Shown in pieces: positions 62,153-64,000 of a stretch of 64,000 nt of DNA. The stretch lies in assembly GCA_025353725.1 (NCBI GenBank), contig JANXOF010000037.1:496001-560000 (forward strand), read 5' to 3'. The stretch comes from Polyangiaceae bacterium (GTDB lineage: Bacteria; Myxococcota_A; Polyangia; Polyangiales; Polyangiaceae). Positions within the stretch are counted from its first letter, which is position 1. Every line of letters begins with the position of its first letter. The translations under genes and the position numbers were made by a program. The notes below the pieces were generated by a model that did no database searches, had not been told where the DNA came from, and was given only the letters and a program-made list of their open reading frames with translations.

Positions 62153-63570
62153 TTACCACCTCGCGTGGTCTTCGTAATGCGGCCGGCGAGGGGGGCTTCC
62201 GTTTTGGGAGTAACCAAAGTGACCACGCGTTCTTTCTCCTTTAGCCATGTGCGTGCAGCCGTCCCGAGCGTGACGACGTTTGCGTTCGTGGTCCGAGCTA
62301 GGTCTCTCGAAAGGTAATTGGCATCATGCACGTAGTGAGCATACGTATTGAGCCTGTTCGCTCGCGACGAGCTACGCTCTAGGTCAAAGAGCGTGCTGGT
62401 CACGTTCGCGGTGCGCGCCCGTGTAAGTTCGGCTTCCGTGACACCCTCGGTGCGCAGCTTCGCGAGCTCCTCGTCAATGACCTTGAGCAGCTCGTCACCC
62501 GAATGTCCGGGCTTTGCCGTCGCGGTCACCTCGAACTCTCCCGCAAGTTCGCTCCCGTCCTGCGAGGCGGTGACGTTCTGGGCGATCTGCAGGTCGTAGA
62601 CGAGTCGCTTGTAGAGGCGACTCGTTTTGCCCCCCGTCAGGACGTGGGCGACAAGGTCCAGGTCGGCGTCGCCCGGCGCAAACAGCTCGGGTGTTGGCCA
62701 CGTCACAATCACGCGCGCGAGCTCCACACCTGCCTCGACCTCGATACGCGTTTCACCGCTGAGAACAGCTCGCTGTGGCATTTTTCGAAGAACGTCGGCT
62801 CCTCGTGTCACCGGGCCAAACCACTTCTCAACCAGGGCTAGTGCCTTCGTGCTCTCGAAATCACCCGAAATAACCAACGTCGCATTGTTGGGTACGTAGT
62901 TCGTTTTGAAAAACTGCGTGACGTCGTCGAACGTCGCGGCGTCGAGGTCCTCGGGGGTGCCAATCGTGAGGAGTCGATAAGGGTGATTCGGCGGGTAGAG
63001 CTCGGCACTCACGAACGCCGGGAGCATGCCGTAGGCTTGGTTCTCATAGTTCTGCCGGCGCTCGTTTTTAACGACTTCGCGCTGACTTTTAAACGTCTTT
63101 TCATCGGCGTGGGCGAGAAGAAACCCCATACGGTCGCTTTCGAGCCAGAGCGCGAGTTCGAGTCGATTCTTGGGGACGGTTTCGAAGTAGTTGGTCCGGT
63201 CGGTGTTCGTCGTTCCGTTGATCGACGTCGCGCCGGCTTGCTCGAGAAAACGAAAGTAGGTGTCTTCGGGAACGTGTTTGCTCCCTTGGAACATGACGTG
63301 CTCGAACAGGTGCGCGAACCCGTTTCTGTGAGGCGCCTCGTCCTTCGAGCCGACGTGGTACCAAACGTTGGCCGTCACGATCGGCGTTCGATGGTCTTCA
63401 TCGAAAATCACTTCGAGCCCGTTGGCGAGCTTCGTGGTGGTCGCTTTCAGCGAAAGCGGAAGCGGGCTCGCTTGGCTCTGTGCCGCGGCCCCGCGCGGCG
63501 ACAGCGTCAGGGCGATGGCAAGAAAAGATGAGGTGGCGAGCAGCGGGAGGAGTTCGAGCGATCGGCGCAT
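62149..63570 (-). CDS. M16-family zinc peptidase, active subunit
   Basis: A periplasmic or secreted peptidase of 473 residues with a signal peptide (MRRSLELLPLLA ... GAAAQ). The zinc site is HLFEH in NGFAHLFEHVMFQGSKHVPED, with the usual downstream Glu in the TNYFETVPKNRLELALWLESDRMG region. The substrate-binding C-half follows (NATLVISGDFE, YDLQIAQNVTASQDGSELAGEF, NRLNTYAHYV). It is the catalytic partner of the downstream inactive subunit, a two-gene arrangement common in Gram-negative bacteria. The cellular substrate is unknown. Confidence 0.94.
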   Translation of the reverse strand: MRRSLELLPLLATSSFLAIALTLSPRGAAAQSQASPLPLSLKATTTKLANGLEVIFDEDHRTPIVTANVWYHVGSKDEAPHRNGFAHLFEHVMFQGSKHVPEDTYFRFLEQAGATSINGTTNTDRTNYFETVPKNRLELALWLESDRMGFLLAHADEKTFKSQREVVKNERRQNYENQAYGMLPAFVSAELYPPNHPYRLLTIGTPEDLDAATFDDVTQFFKTNYVPNNATLVISGDFESTKALALVEKWFGPVTRGADVLRKMPQRAVLSGETRIEVEAGVELARVIVTWPTPELFAPGDADLDLVAHVLTGGKTSRLYKRLVYDLQIAQNVTASQDGSELAGEFEVTATAKPGHSGDELLKVIDEELAKLRTEGVTEAELTRARTANVTSTLFDLERSSSRANRLNTYAHYVHDANYLSRDLARTTNANVVTLGTAARTWLKEKERVVTLVTPKTEAPLAGRITKTTRGGK

Positions 63571-63823
63571 GCGCGGCGGAGTATCCCGCCAGTTGGTGAT
63601 TTATCCCACCTTTTTCGCCATCCGAAGAGCCTTACGCACCCCGGCGCTGAAAGAGATTTACCCCACCTGGATCGCGGCCGACCCCTCCAGGCTGGCTTGC
63701 CCAGCGATGGCGAGCCCTTTGGTTCAGCCCTAGCGTCAAGGCTTCGTTCCTTGGAACTTCGATGGCCCGCTGGAACGCCGGATGCATCCTTCCGTTCGTC
63801 CGAAAGCGGACGGAGGCGAAACC

Positions 63824-64000
63824 GTGGCGGACGAGGGAAACATCGCACTCGTAGTGGGACTTCTGAATACACTCGAGCGCGAGCTTCTGCCGGCGATCGA
63901 GCGAGGCGACCCGCAGGCGTGGGGGCGCGCCAATCGCATCGCCGATGCGGTGCTCGCTCTCGTTCCAGATGACGACCGCGAGGGATCTGACTTGCCGCCG
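63824..64000 (+). CDS. Unknown protein, 5' end only
   Basis: A GTG at 63824 behind a GGAGG ribosome site opens an acidic, helical N-terminus (ADEGNIALVVGLLNTLERELLPAIERGDPQAWGRANRI, then a PDDDREGSDLPP segment) that runs off the right edge. It is not similar to any family I recognise. Confidence 0.5.
   Translation, partial: MADEGNIALVVGLLNTLERELLPAIERGDPQAWGRANRIADAVLALVPDDDREGSDLPP

Noticed and set aside
1-64000. CRISPR array or cas genes
   Set aside because: No regularly spaced direct repeats and no Cas-like proteins were found. The only tandem repeats are coding low-complexity ones (2170-2290, 40494-40541).

Overview
The window looks like a stretch of a Myxococcota chromosome, most likely class Polyangia (Polyangiales, Labilithrix- or Sorangium-like). 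The reasons are the G+C-rich genes, many Cys-anchored lipoproteins, three serine/threonine kinases (two with PEGA/TPR-type partner genes), two lipoproteins with formylglycine-generating-enzyme folds, three secreted peptidases with MYXO-CTERM-like tails, FHA proteins, and a remnant of the Uma2-type nuclease family that is expanded in these bacteria. No phage, insertion sequence, CRISPR array or rRNA operon was seen. One tRNA gene is present, tRNA-Leu(UAG). Family assignments come from motifs read by eye; no database search was run.

Layout. 1-4.5 kb: 5' end of a GlpD-like oxidoreductase, a coniferyl-aldehyde-dehydrogenase-like enzyme, a TM2 protein, an aminotransferase and a small lipoprotein. 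4.5-9.8 kb: a lipoprotein, a decayed Uma2 nuclease, a PLD-like protein, a tRNA-dihydrouridine synthase, and an epoxide-hydrolase-like enzyme coupled to an inward-rectifier K+ channel. 9.8-17 kb: a HEAT-repeat protein, adenine deaminase, a PAS histidine kinase and an M15 peptidase. 17-25.5 kb (plus strand): a thermolysin-like protease, a universal stress protein with a zinc-finger-like tail, a serine recombinase with a His-rich insert, and a large lipase-like lipoprotein followed by a FadL channel. 25.6-36 kb: an FHA protein, a kinase plus PEGA/TPR pair, then a minus-strand cluster of an FHA-sigma54 activator, a collagen-like lipoprotein, two FGE-fold lipoproteins and a trypsin-like protease. 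36.5-49 kb: a TrhO-glutathione-S-transferase fusion, Hsp20, tRNA-Leu, NTF2-like and other lipoproteins, a NUDIX hydrolase, a frameshifted CorC/HlyC gene, an acetyltransferase, MsrA and a kinase. 49-51.6 kb: a broken microbial rhodopsin gene diverging from an intact carotenoid oxygenase. 51.6-64 kb: a Gly-rich surface protein, a tyrosinase-like lipoprotein with stress genes, a third kinase operon, an M16 peptidase pair and the start of an unknown gene.

The most informative locus is the rhodopsin/carotenoid-oxygenase pair. The rhodopsin keeps helices A-C, including the proton acceptor and donor carboxylates, but has a stop at codon 10 and lacks helices D-G with the retinal-binding lysine. The neighbouring enzyme, which could make retinal, keeps all four iron ligands. 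This suggests recent loss of retinal-based phototrophy, or use of retinal elsewhere in the cell. Other notable items are the TrhO-GST fusion, the His-rich recombinase with a palindrome abutting its start codon, the lipase-FadL pair, the sigma54/FGE-fold lipoprotein cluster, a CuB-only tyrosinase-like lipoprotein and a caspase-like small protein.
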